Of a stretch of 60,899 nucleotides of DNA, positions 35,122-43,470 are shown one piece after another. A model generated the notes under the pieces. That model saw only the letters and a list, made by a program, of their open reading frames with translations, was not told the DNA's origin and ran no database searches. Source of the DNA: Desulfobacter latus. GTDB lineage: Bacteria; Desulfobacterota; Desulfobacteria; Desulfobacterales; Desulfobacteraceae. A program made the position numbers and the translations under genes. Each line of letters begins with the position of its first letter. Position 1 is the stretch's first letter. Location of the stretch: contig NZ_JACADJ010000019.1 of the NCBI RefSeq assembly GCF_013389365.1, positions 1-60,899 of the forward strand, written 5' to 3'.

Positions 35122-35430
35122 TCAAGCATATAATTTTTCAGCGTGTGCCAGGGAAGAGGCATACCCCTTGAACCCTTGGGTATCCTCGCAGGAATTAATG
35201 GCACTGGAGGCAAAAAAACCTTCCACCATGGTCTTTTTCCCATGGCGGATCAACCCCATGAACAGCACCGGAACAAGACTGAGCCCGTTTTTGCCGGTTT
35301 CAACACTGAAGTCCAGGGGGGATTCGGTCTGATAGACGGCAAACAAACTGTTTTGAACAGGCATGAGCTGAACAATTTCAGGGTGTTCGTGGTGGTGGTC
35401 GTGATTGTGATCACTACAATGTTTGCACAT
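35122..35430 (-). CDS. Small protein with His-rich metal-binding N-terminus
   Basis: The 102-aa product begins MCKHCSDHNHDHHHEHPEIV: two Cys and eight His within 16 residues, a likely nickel or zinc site. The rest (PVQNSLFAVYQTESPLDFSV, then VPVLFMGLIRHGKKTMVEGF) resembles no family I can name. It stands upstream of iorA on the same strand, separated by 80 bp, and could be cotranscribed. The consistent strand and reading frame favour a real gene. Confidence 0.6.
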   Translation of the reverse strand: MCKHCSDHNHDHHHEHPEIVQLMPVQNSLFAVYQTESPLDFSVETGKNGLSLVPVLFMGLIRHGKKTMVEGFFASSAINSCEDTQGFKGYASSLAHAEKLYA

Positions 35431-35450
35431 GATCTTTAAAACCTTTCATA

Positions 35451-35797
35451 AAATGCGGCAAGGAAACCCCTGAGTCTTTAGCTCAGGGGAGGAATTGCCG
35501 CCTCCTTTTGGTTAAAAATATTTTTTGTAAAAGGCATATAATATTTAAACAGCCATATGCCAGGGCTCAACACCCGTTTCCGGGGTAATGTTTGCCTCGT
35601 CAATGTTATGATCGGGTTTGGCGCAAGCAGCACCGGCTTAACCCCTTAAACCTGTTTAACCACTTGCCGTAGAGCCTGGAGCTGGCAAGCACCCCAGGGT
35701 ACCTATTTCCGATCTAACGTAGTGCTCGAAGCACTCAGACTGGTCAACTTTGGGGCCTTTTCAAGCCCCTCGGTCTTCAGCCGAGGGGTAGTTGACT
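35451..35797 (+). mobile_element. ORF-less IS200/IS605-like element, possible omega-RNA relic
   Basis: The left end is a nested hairpin: outer GCGGCAA/TTGCCGC (35455-35461, 35495-35501) and inner CCCCTGAG/CTCAGGGG (35467-35489). The right end is another: outer GTCAACT/AGTTGAC (35743-35749, 35790-35796) and inner CCCCTCGG/CCGAGGGG (35766-35788). Between them are further pairings, such as GGCATAT/ATATGCC (35533-35561) and AGTGC/GCACT (35721-35735), but no transposase or TnpB frame. Left and right end hairpins and the ending GGGGTAGTTGAC are in the style of IS605-family elements, whose right end encodes the guide-RNA scaffold of TnpB. The 3' hairpin recurs at 50147-50185. Function is inferred from structure alone. 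Confidence 0.55.
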
Positions 35798-35968
35798 CCT
35801 TCAGGTTGAGGCACCTATCTTTTAAAACATCAGACCTTTGCCGACAAATAACTCAGACCTTGTGCCCTAAAAACAATTTAAGCCCTCAATATTACCGAAA
35901 TTGATTATAGAATTAAAGATTTTTGAAAAAAATTCCTCTGTTCGGGCCAACTTTGATTTTGACTCAAG

Positions 35969-35989
35969 GTATCATGGGAAACATGATAC
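35969..35989. promoter_or_regulatory. Candidate HicB operator upstream of hicA
   Basis: GTATCATG (35969-35976) and CATGATAC (35982-35989) form a perfect 8-bp inverted repeat with a 5-nt spacer, 58 bp before hicA. A third half-site, ATGATAC, lies at 36032-36038. HicB antitoxins usually repress their own promoter through such sites, so this is a good candidate. Confidence 0.5.
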
Positions 35990-36047
35990 TAAATTCCCAG
36001 CTAAAAACCAGCTTGAAAGTGATGGCATAAAATGATACCACCTACTT

Positions 36048-36302
36048 GTGAAATCAAAACACAGAAAAACATTAATCGCAATCTTTGCAACGCCAACCAG
36101 GGCTAATATCAAATTCAGCGACATTGAATCCCTGGTTATTGCTCTGGGGGGAGAAGTTCGGGAAGGTGCCGGGTCTCGTGTTATGCTGGAAATTTCCGGT
36201 AAAAGGGAGTATGCCCACCGTCCGCACCCGGGGAAAGAAGCCAAAAGATATATAGTGGAAAGAATTCGCAAATGGTTGATAAATTTGGAGGTCACACCAT
36301 GA
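36048..36302 (+). CDS. hicA: HicA-family mRNA interferase toxin
   Basis: The start is a GTG at 36048, the only usable start before the conserved KSKHRKTLIAIF. The 84-aa protein has the double-stranded-RNA-binding-like fold pattern of HicA, with the catalytic His region FSDIESLVIALGGE, EGAGSRV and YAHRPHPGKEAKRYIVERIRKWL. It cleaves mRNA when free of HicB. Its stop overlaps the hicB start (ATGA). No strong ribosome-binding site precedes the GTG, fitting weak toxin translation. Confidence 0.88.
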   Translation: MKSKHRKTLIAIFATPTRANIKFSDIESLVIALGGEVREGAGSRVMLEISGKREYAHRPHPGKEAKRYIVERIRKWLINLEVTP

Positions 36303-36646
36303 ACAGCATGACATACAAAGGATATTTTGCCCAAATCAATTTTGATGACAGAGATAATATATTCTGGGGCAAAGTAACAGGAATTAAAGATAGTATCACG
36401 TTTGAAGGCGAAACAGTCACAGAGCTTAAAGAGGATTTCCATAACGCAATTGACCATTACCTGGCCATCTGCGAACAGGAGAATGTAACCCCGGATAAGC
36501 CGTATTCAGGCAAATTGACATTACGCCTGCCGCCACAGACCCACGCGGAAATAGCCCAGGCTGCCGCACAAAAAGGGACCAGTCTCAATAAATGGATAAC
36601 GGACACATTGACCCAGGCTGTTCATAAACATCATATAAAAATGTAA
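36299..36646 (+). CDS. hicB: HicB-family antitoxin with ribbon-helix-helix domain
   Basis: ATG 36299 with GGAGGT six bases upstream gives 115 aa; it overlaps hicA by 4 bp. Residues about 1-60 (MTYKGYFAQINFDDRDNIFW, then KDSITFEGETVTEL) are the HicB RNaseH-like domain. Residues about 70-110 (KLTLRLPPQTHAEIAQAA, then GTSLNKWITDTL) are a ribbon-helix-helix DNA-binding domain. It neutralises HicA and probably represses the operon. Confidence 0.92.
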   Translation: MNSMTYKGYFAQINFDDRDNIFWGKVTGIKDSITFEGETVTELKEDFHNAIDHYLAICEQENVTPDKPYSGKLTLRLPPQTHAEIAQAAAQKGTSLNKWITDTLTQAVHKHHIKM

Positions 36647-36690
36647 GACAATCCATAGGGATAAAATACTCCCTGTAGTGGTCCTGCGGG

Positions 36691-37746
36691 TTAAATTCGC
36701 CGTATGATTTTCCCGGTTTCAGTCCGCTTGAATTTATCCTTAAACACAATGTCTTTTGGCCTCTCGTAGCGGTTCAGGTGTTGGTCAAAAAAGGCTTCCA
36801 GCTTTTTTTCAAGCTGTTCATCCGCCCGGGTTTCTATGACCAGAATAATTCTGTTCCCCAGAATTTCATCGGGCAAGGCCCCGATGAAAAACGGATATGC
36901 AACCAGGTCTTCCAGTTTTTTTTCTAAAATTTCGGGAAAATACTTTATGCCACCGGAGATGATCACATTATCGGCCCGTCCCAGAATTTTAAAAGTTTTA
37001 TAGTCATCAAGCTCAGCCAGATCGTTCGTGAAAAGACACGGCGTTTCCAGGCCCGGCATTTCAATGGTCAGACAGCCCTTTTCAGACAGCCCCACATGAA
37101 TTCCCTTAAGACAGTAAAAGCGGTCAGATGCGTTTTGACCGTTTATGCGGCGAAGGGCGATGTGGGTAGCGGTTTCGGTCATGCCGTAGCTTGCAAAACA
37201 GGCTGTGGGCACGGTTTGAAGTTCGGTGTCAAGTATCGCCGGAAGCGCGGAGCCACCGATGAGCAAAGCCCCAAGCGCCTCAAACCGTTCCGGGTACTCC
37301 AAAAGCTTTGTCACCTGGTTGGGCACCATGGCGGCGAATCGGAAGGGGGTGTCCCTGCACTGGGCAAGGAAGGCGAAATCATCGCTTGGCTCTGCGGTGC
37401 ACAGATCCAGCTCGCCCAAAAGAGCCCGGATCACCATAAGTTTTCCTGCGATATATCTTAGGGGCAGGCACAGCAGAATGCGCTGTCCGGATTTCAGGTT
37501 AAAAAATTCAAGGGTGCGCAGGGCGCTTTGGGCCACAAACTTTTTTTCCAGAAAAATGGCCTTGGGCGGACCTGTGCTGCCCGAAGTGTGGACGGTGATG
37601 ACGTTTTGCGGCCCATACCATTGGGCCAGAAAATCAATGACATCAGATGCAATGCCCGGGGGGCAGTCCTGACGTTTCTTTTGCAAAAGCGCTTTCACCC
37701 GGTGCACAGTACCGTTGAGGCACAGGGTATCCGGAAAAAGATTCAC
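36691..37746 (-). CDS. menE: o-Succinylbenzoate-CoA ligase, short form
   Basis: The likely start is GTG 37746, just after the menC stop, giving 351 aa; the open frame to 37860 overlaps menC and is not conserved. Adenylation motifs are present: VITVHTSGSTGPPKAIFLEK, SYGMTETATH, DDYKTFKILGRADNVIISGG and a C-terminal KFKRTETGKIIR with the catalytic Lys. It activates o-succinylbenzoate with CoA for menaquinone synthesis. It is clearly shorter than E. coli (451) or Bacillus (486) MenE, chiefly in the N-terminal part. It is the last gene of the men operon. Confidence 0.85.
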   Translation of the reverse strand: MNLFPDTLCLNGTVHRVKALLQKKRQDCPPGIASDVIDFLAQWYGPQNVITVHTSGSTGPPKAIFLEKKFVAQSALRTLEFFNLKSGQRILLCLPLRYIAGKLMVIRALLGELDLCTAEPSDDFAFLAQCRDTPFRFAAMVPNQVTKLLEYPERFEALGALLIGGSALPAILDTELQTVPTACFASYGMTETATHIALRRINGQNASDRFYCLKGIHVGLSEKGCLTIEMPGLETPCLFTNDLAELDDYKTFKILGRADNVIISGGIKYFPEILEKKLEDLVAYPFFIGALPDEILGNRIILVIETRADEQLEKKLEAFFDQHLNRYERPKDIVFKDKFKRTETGKIIRRI

Positions 37747-37750
37747 AGCC

Positions 37751-38791
37751 TTAAAAAATCCCCGGAAAGATAAACCGTTTGCCCGGATCGAAAAAAAGCG
37801 TTTCCCCACGGATTTCCAGGGGGGAGGCCATATTATTGGTAAATAATTGCCCCGTACCAAGGCCCTGGTGCAGAGAAGGCTGCTTTAAAAAAGCCCACTG
37901 GGCAATAGCGTTTAAACCCAGGTTGGATTCAAGGTAGGAGGTGATCCACCAGCCGATTCCCCTGGCATCGGCCAGTTCAATCCATTCGTCACACCCTTCC
38001 ATCCCACCGTGCAGGCTGGGTTTCAGCACCAGGTAATGGGGGGCAAGGGTGTCCAGAAGATGGATTTTTTCTTCACGTTCCCTGATGCCGATGAGTTCTT
38101 CGTCAAAGGCAATGTCCAGGGGTGACTGCTTGCACACCCCGGCCATGTGCTGCCACTGTCCTTTGGCGATGGGTTGCTCAATGGAGTGAATACCCAATTC
38201 TGCCAGCTGTCCAAGCCGGTCCAAAGCATCGTTAGGGGAGAACCCGCCATTGGCATCCACCCGTAAAATAACATCGTCGGCACTGTATTCCGCCCTGATA
38301 TCTTTAAGGATGGCAAGCTCTTCCTCAAACTGAAGCGCCCCGATTTTAAGCTTAATGCACCGCCACCCCGAATCCAGTTTCTGCCGGATCTGTTCTTTCA
38401 TGAACGAGGGCTCCCCCATCCAGATCAGTCCGTTAATGCGGATGCCTTTCTCCCCCCGGGTGAAGCTGGAAGGAAAAAGAATCTGGGGGCCGGTCTGTTC
38501 CAGATCCCTGAGGGCGGTTTCCACGGCAAACCGGATCGAAGCAGGTATACGCTGCTGATGCGCCTGGGCACAAAACCCATCCGGGTCTGCGGCAAGGGCG
38601 GCAAGGGCCTGTTCCACCTCAGCAATGCTTTCAGCGCTCAATCCTGGCAAGGGCGCACACTCCCCGACCCCGACCCGGCCCTCTTTTTCCAGAACAAGAT
38701 ACCAGACCCGGCGGTGCTTCAGTACCCCCCGGGATGTTCCTGCCGGCCGTTTAAACTGTAAATCATGTTCAATAATACGTGCTTTCATCAT
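37751..38791 (-). CDS. menC: o-Succinylbenzoate synthase
   Basis: The 346-aa enolase-superfamily protein has RRVWYLVLEKEGRVGVGECA in the N-terminal lid domain and barrel motifs CIKLKIG (the KxK pair), LRVDANGGFSPNDAL, SIEQPIAKG, IAFDEEL and LVLKPSLHGG. These supply the metal ligands and catalytic lysines. It dehydrates SHCHC to o-succinylbenzoate. The start is ATG 38791 or 38788, right after the menB stop. Part of the menFDBCE run. Confidence 0.92.
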   Translation of the reverse strand: MMKARIIEHDLQFKRPAGTSRGVLKHRRVWYLVLEKEGRVGVGECAPLPGLSAESIAEVEQALAALAADPDGFCAQAHQQRIPASIRFAVETALRDLEQTGPQILFPSSFTRGEKGIRINGLIWMGEPSFMKEQIRQKLDSGWRCIKLKIGALQFEEELAILKDIRAEYSADDVILRVDANGGFSPNDALDRLGQLAELGIHSIEQPIAKGQWQHMAGVCKQSPLDIAFDEELIGIREREEKIHLLDTLAPHYLVLKPSLHGGMEGCDEWIELADARGIGWWITSYLESNLGLNAIAQWAFLKQPSLHQGLGTGQLFTNNMASPLEIRGETLFFDPGKRFIFPGIF

Positions 38792-38794
38792 TGA

Positions 38795-39619
38795 TTAAGG
38801 GAACTTCGGAAATTTATTAAAATCAGGCTTCCGCTTTTCAAGAAATGCGTTTTTGCCTTCCTGGGCCTCCTGGGTGAGGTAATACAAAAGCGTAGCATTA
38901 CCGGCAAACTCCTGAAGCCCGACCTGGCCGTCAAGTTCGGCATTGAGCCCCAGCTTGATCATACGAAGGGCCAGGGGGCTGTGTTCCTGCATTTTTAATG
39001 CCCAGGCAACAGTTTCATCCTCGAGCTGATCCAGGGGCACCACCTTGTTGACCAGGCCCATCTCCAGGGCTTCGGCCGCCGTATACTGACGGCACATGAA
39101 CCAGATCTCCCGGGCCTTTTTCTGACCGATCGTGCTGGCCAGATAGGATGAGCCAAGGCCGGCATCAAAACTGCCCACCTTGGGGCCGGTCTGGCCAAAG
39201 ATGGCATTTTCGCCGGCGATGGTGATGTCGCACACCACATGCAGGACATGGCCGCCACCGATGGCAAAGCCGTTCACCATGGCAATCACGGGCTTGGGCA
39301 TGGACCGGATCTGTTTCTGAACTTCAAGGATATTCAGCCTTGGGATGCCGTCCTTGTCAATGTACCCCCCCTCCCCTTTAACATTCTGGTCGCCGCCGGC
39401 GCAAAAAGCCGTGTCCCCTGCCCCGGTCAGGACAATTACATTGATACGCTGATCCTCCCGGCAAATACGCAAAGATTCGCTGATCTCATGGACGGTGGTG
39501 GGACGGAAGGCGTTACGGTAGCGTTCACGGTTGATGGTGATCTTGCCGATGCCCTCATAATACTCAAAAAAGATATCTTCAAATTCTTTGATGGTTTGCC
39601 ACTGGCGCGTTTCTGTCAT
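38795..39619 (-). CDS. menB: 1,4-Dihydroxy-2-naphthoyl-CoA synthase
   Basis: This 274-aa crotonase-family protein has the oxyanion-hole segments [18 protein letters not shown] and [20 protein letters not shown], followed by [20 protein letters not shown], which carry the MenB signature. It closes the second ring of the naphthoquinone by cyclising succinylbenzoyl-CoA. It lies between menD and menC, with gaps of under 10 bp. Confidence 0.95.
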   Translation of the reverse strand: MTETRQWQTIKEFEDIFFEYYEGIGKITINRERYRNAFRPTTVHEISESLRICREDQRINVIVLTGAGDTAFCAGGDQNVKGEGGYIDKDGIPRLNILEVQKQIRSMPKPVIAMVNGFAIGGGHVLHVVCDITIAGENAIFGQTGPKVGSFDAGLGSSYLASTIGQKKAREIWFMCRQYTAAEALEMGLVNKVVPLDQLEDETVAWALKMQEHSPLALRMIKLGLNAELDGQVGLQEFAGNATLLYYLTQEAQEGKNAFLEKRKPDFNKFPKFP

Positions 39620-39628
39620 ACATCCTCC

Positions 39629-41353
39629 CTATATCGTTATTCTTTTTTTGATTTCTGAAAACAGTCCCTTAAATACTGTTGTGTTGGTCCGGGCATCCGT
39701 AAACACCTCTAAAAGGGTGGGATCAGACCGGTCAGGATTATAGAGTTTTTCAAGGGCCTTGTCCAATTTGGAACCTGAGTCGGCCTGCAGATAATCAAGG
39801 CCGAATGCCGATGCAAGGCCTTTGGCTTTTGCATTGTGGCCTGCAAAAAAACAGTCTTGAAATATCGCTTGATTATGCGCCCCGGTGCGGCCGGCAAGGT
39901 CTTCTACAAAACTGAAAATATTACCGCCGCCGTTATTAAGCAGGATAATTCTTAGATTTCCCCCCAGGTATTTATTCCACAACCCATTGGAATCGTAGAA
40001 AAAAGAGAGATCCCCCAGGATAAGCGTATTTATCTGCGAACGGCATGAAGCATACCCCACCGCCGTTGAAACAGAGCCGTCAATACCGCTGGTTCCCCGG
40101 TTGCCAAGCCAGGTAACGCCTTTAATGCCGGGGTATAACAGCGCATATCTTACGGTGGAACTGTTGCCCAGGTGTATGACTGAATTTTCAGGCACGGCCT
40201 TTAATACGCGGGCACATGCCGTAAAATCACTAAACGGCGCCCGGTTCAGATAGTGTTTATAAATTTGCAAGGCCTGATGTTCCCGATTTTTCCAGGTCCC
40301 GGCATAATCTCCCGACACCCTGGGGATCGGCATACCGGCCAATTGTTCAAAAAACCGTTCCGGGGACATGGCACAAACCCGGGTCAATGCCTGGTAGGTG
40401 TCCATATGCCCACCGCCGGCATCCACATGAATATGCTCGTTTGGTTTATATGCCCTTAAAAATTGCCGGATACGTTTGGATACAAAATGCCTGCCGAAAG
40501 TAATCAGCAGATCAGGCTGAAAAACGGCGGCGTCGCCGGAGGATATGGACCCAAGCACCAATTCCGGACAGACACAGCAGCAACCGGAAGCCATCTGCAG
40601 ATTGGCCAGGTGTTCGGCGGAAACCACAACACCGGTTTTTTCCTCAAACAGGGAAAGTGCATTGTTAAGGTCTGCATTGCCGGGGGACTGGCCTACCAGT
40701 ACAAGTATTTTATCTGCCCGGCCGATCGTTTCAACCACCCCGGCCAACGCCTTTTCGTCAAGCTTGCTGCGTGTTTCCGCATCCTCAATCACTTTAACAT
40801 CAGGCAGTTGCACATCCTCGGTCCGGTGCAACGGCTCTTCAAGGGGGATATTGATATGCACAGGCCCCGGCGCATCAGACACGGCCGTATTAAGTATCTC
40901 GTTGATCAGACGCGCACCGGACCACAACTGACTATCCGATTCTTCTAAGGGCAATGAACACGATTGCTGGATAAAATTACGGTACAACGCCGTTTGATTG
41001 ATGCACTGATTTTCCAGCTGATCAATCCAGTAGGCAGGCCGGTCCGCCGTCACCACGATCAAAGGAATATTCTGGTAAAAGGCTTCGGCCACAGCCGGGG
41101 CAAAATTAACAGCAGCCGTACCGGAACTGCACACAATGACCACCGGTTTTTGCTTTGCCTGGGCTACCCCTAAGGCAAAATAACCGGCACTGCGCTCATC
41201 TACAATCACCCGGCAGTCAAACTGTCCGCAACCTGCCAGGGTATGGATTAAAGGACCATTCCTGGACCCGGGGCACAGCACAATATCAAAAATTTTCTTG
41301 CTTAGGAATAACGATGCAAGCTGCTGCACATGGCGCTTGGTTGAAATCATCAT
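39629..41353 (-). CDS. menD: SEPHCHC synthase (2-oxoglutarate decarboxylase, TPP-dependent)
   Basis: ATG 41353 overlaps the menF stop (ATGA) and gives 574 aa, the usual MenD length. The N-terminal LFLSKKIFDIVLCPGSRNGP and VDERSAGYFALGVAQ are family hallmarks; the TPP-binding GDLSFFYDSNGLW, then LRIILLNNGGGNIFSFV, is in the C-terminal domain. It joins isochorismate and 2-oxoglutarate. No menH gene follows, so the next elimination step may be spontaneous or encoded elsewhere. Confidence 0.95.
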   Translation of the reverse strand: MMISTKRHVQQLASLFLSKKIFDIVLCPGSRNGPLIHTLAGCGQFDCRVIVDERSAGYFALGVAQAKQKPVVIVCSSGTAAVNFAPAVAEAFYQNIPLIVVTADRPAYWIDQLENQCINQTALYRNFIQQSCSLPLEESDSQLWSGARLINEILNTAVSDAPGPVHINIPLEEPLHRTEDVQLPDVKVIEDAETRSKLDEKALAGVVETIGRADKILVLVGQSPGNADLNNALSLFEEKTGVVVSAEHLANLQMASGCCCVCPELVLGSISSGDAAVFQPDLLITFGRHFVSKRIRQFLRAYKPNEHIHVDAGGGHMDTYQALTRVCAMSPERFFEQLAGMPIPRVSGDYAGTWKNREHQALQIYKHYLNRAPFSDFTACARVLKAVPENSVIHLGNSSTVRYALLYPGIKGVTWLGNRGTSGIDGSVSTAVGYASCRSQINTLILGDLSFFYDSNGLWNKYLGGNLRIILLNNGGGNIFSFVEDLAGRTGAHNQAIFQDCFFAGHNAKAKGLASAFGLDYLQADSGSKLDKALEKLYNPDRSDPTLLEVFTDARTNTTVFKGLFSEIKKRITI

Positions 41354-42471
41354 GCCTGTCCCTGTAAGGCTTCTATAGCGTTTAAAAGCGTTCTGGACTT
41401 TTGCGTGGTCTCCTCCCACTCCTGTTCCGGGTTGGACCGGGCCGTGATGCCCCCGCCGGTGTAAAGAACATACTGGCTGTCTTCGATTTCCATGCTGCGC
41501 AGGTTCACATAAACATCAGTGCCGCTTTGTTCAAGGCGCCAGGGCCCCAGGAATCCGGTATAATACCGCCTGTCGTGGGGTTCAAAGTCCTGGATAAAAC
41601 GAGCGGCCTCAACCTTGGGCAAACCGCAGACCGCAGGCGTCGGGCAAAGCTGTTCAACAAATTCGCCAAGCCGCTCCCGGATTGGGTCTCCGGAAAAAAA
41701 GAAAGAGGTTTTCAAGTGAGCCACGGTGGCTGTCTCAAGGTCCTGGGGCCCCTTTGTCTGGTAGGTTGAAAAACCAAACCGGTGGAGTACATCCACCGTG
41801 TATCTGGAGACAAAGGCCTGCTCTTCAATCTCCTTGGTAAACCAGCAATAGCGGCCATCGGGTCGCCGGGGCTGGGTGGCGGCCAGGGATACGGTCTGGG
41901 CATGCCGCCCATCGGAGCGAAACAACAGTTCAGGGGTGGCCCCCATCCAGAGCCCGGCCCCGGGCAGGTTCACCACAAAGACAAACACGCCGGGGTTTGT
42001 CTCATGCATCCCAAGAAACAACCGGCCCATGGATTCATTTTTTTTCTCTTTGCAAATGCGCCTGGAGACAATGACCTTGGAAAATTTTGCGGCGTGAATC
42101 TGTTCAATGGCATGGTTGACGCAAACCAGGTAATCATGAAAATTGGTTGAGATGCAAGCGTCTTTTGTTTTCCGACTAAAAGAGGCCGACGTCAGGAATT
42201 CCGGGTTAAACGACTGGATTTGATCATAACCTTTCAGGTGTATGACCGGCGGCAGAACAATGACAGGGACATGATTCGATATTTTAAACGGGGCAAACAC
42301 AAACCCCCGTATCCGGCTCAACTGTTCTATACTGCCCGGGAATATAATATCATCCTCCGACCCTGCAATCAGTTGCGGGCTGTCACTGGACGGAGGGAAC
42401 CAGCAGGCAAATGCGACATTTTTTTCTATCAGATTATCAATCAGACAACCAAACTGTGTAATGCTGTTCAT
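41350..42471 (-). CDS. menF: Isochorismate synthase
   Basis: The 373-aa chorismate-binding enzyme has KFSKVIVSRRICKEKKN, GATPELLFRSDGRHAQTVSL, ETATVAHLKTSFFFSG, PTPAVCGLPKVEAARFI and GGGITARSNPEQEWEET, the active-site blocks of MenF/EntC. It converts chorismate to isochorismate and opens the men operon. A 264-bp gap divides it from the divergent arsC gene and must hold both promoters. Confidence 0.92.
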   Translation of the reverse strand: MNSITQFGCLIDNLIEKNVAFACWFPPSSDSPQLIAGSEDDIIFPGSIEQLSRIRGFVFAPFKISNHVPVIVLPPVIHLKGYDQIQSFNPEFLTSASFSRKTKDACISTNFHDYLVCVNHAIEQIHAAKFSKVIVSRRICKEKKNESMGRLFLGMHETNPGVFVFVVNLPGAGLWMGATPELLFRSDGRHAQTVSLAATQPRRPDGRYCWFTKEIEEQAFVSRYTVDVLHRFGFSTYQTKGPQDLETATVAHLKTSFFFSGDPIRERLGEFVEQLCPTPAVCGLPKVEAARFIQDFEPHDRRYYTGFLGPWRLEQSGTDVYVNLRSMEIEDSQYVLYTGGGITARSNPEQEWEETTQKSRTLLNAIEALQGQA

Positions 42472-42672
42472 CCTGTTCCTAATTTCTTACCGGCGGACGC
42501 GGCAACTATACAAATCTAAAATTTTTATTTCGTTATTGTATTTCAATCTGAGCGGTTTCTTTAACATCCCTGATTCATGAATAACAGTTTTTTTTGGCGG
42601 GATGTCTAATCTCCCATTTAATTCATTCTCTCATAAACTGCTAACAGTTATTTGCTATATGCACTTCATAAT

Positions 42673-42688
42673 TTTATGATATCATAAA
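42673..42688. promoter_or_regulatory. Perfect 16-bp palindrome upstream of arsC
   Basis: TTTATGATATCATAAA is a perfect palindrome centred 55 bp before the arsC start codon, between arsC and the divergent menF. It has the size and AT-rich form of an operator for a small dimeric repressor such as an ArsR-type protein. No ArsR gene is in the window, so the regulator is unknown. Confidence 0.4.
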
Positions 42689-42735
42689 TCTGAATTTTTC
42701 TGATTAAAGACTATTTAAGAGAGGAATAACGTTAC

Positions 42736-43200
42736 ATGTCAAAAAAAACAGTCCTTTTTGTTTGTGAAATGAATACGTGTCGCAGTCAGATGGCTGAAGG
42801 TTGGGCGCATTACCTTTATCCAGATAAAATCAACGCTTTTTCAGCAGGAATCAGCACCGGCCCGCTTGACCCGCTTGCCGTTAAGGTAATGAAAGAGGCC
42901 GGTGTTGACATCTCGGGTCATGAAACCCATGCAGTTAAGGATTTTATGGAAAAAGATATTGATTGTGTCATAACCGTATGTGATACCGCAGCACAAAAAT
43001 GTCCAAGTTTTGCGGCTGACGTAAATGTCATTTGTCAATCTTTTGACAATCCTCCTGAGCTAACTAAAAATTTAACTAACGAAGATGAAAGGCTTGCTGT
43101 TTATAGACGCGTCCGGGATGAAATCAGACTTTTTGTTGAAGGGTTGCCGGAAAAATTAAAGGTAATTAAAAACACAAAATTGAACAGGTTTGAAGAATAA
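42736..43200 (+). CDS. arsC: Arsenate reductase, thioredoxin-coupled LMW-PTP type
   Basis: The 154-aa protein begins MSKKTVLFVCEMNTCRSQMA, with the phosphate-binding C-x5-R loop (CEMNTCR), and has the second pair of redox cysteines in CDTAAQKC. This three-Cys arrangement is that of thioredoxin-dependent ArsC. It reduces arsenate to arsenite. The extra C-terminal residues (KVIKNTKLNRFEE) are longer than usual. No arsB, acr3 or arsR is adjacent. Confidence 0.92.
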   Translation: MSKKTVLFVCEMNTCRSQMAEGWAHYLYPDKINAFSAGISTGPLDPLAVKVMKEAGVDISGHETHAVKDFMEKDIDCVITVCDTAAQKCPSFAADVNVICQSFDNPPELTKNLTNEDERLAVYRRVRDEIRLFVEGLPEKLKVIKNTKLNRFEE

Positions 43201-43208
43201 GAACCATG

Positions 43209-43448
43209 TCAATCGTTGCCGACGGCCTTTTTTAAATCTTGAACCAGGGCCGCTAAATCCAGGTTGTATTTTTCGGCAACCACGTCAAGGGACTCAAAAA
43301 GCGCGTTGCAGCAAATACACTCCCCGGCCCTGGCATCCCAGCGTTTGAACACATCCTGGGTGGCATTATATTTTGAAACAATATCCAGCACTGTCATGCC
43401 GGGCTCAATCGCGCAGATTGAAGAATATTTTTCTGATTTATCCGTCAT
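43209..43448 (-). CDS. DUF1858-like small protein
   Basis: The 79-aa product (AIEPGMTVLDIVSKYNATQD, then VFKRWDARAGECICCNALFE, then NLDLAALVQDLKKA) matches the DUF1858 pattern: a short domain with a central Cys-Cys region often found beside hybrid-cluster and selenium/sulfur proteins. It is the last gene of the minus-strand yedE operon and may act as a thiol carrier or redox partner. Function is not established. Confidence 0.7.
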   Translation of the reverse strand: MTDKSEKYSSICAIEPGMTVLDIVSKYNATQDVFKRWDARAGECICCNALFESLDVVAEKYNLDLAALVQDLKKAVGND

Positions 43449-43470
43449 TTTTTACACTGTCCTTTATAAT

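Noticed and set aside
35722-35904. 60-codon frame reading FGAFSSPSVFSRGVVDSFR
   Set aside because: It is the translation of the right-end hairpin of the IS605-like element and has no ribosome-binding site.
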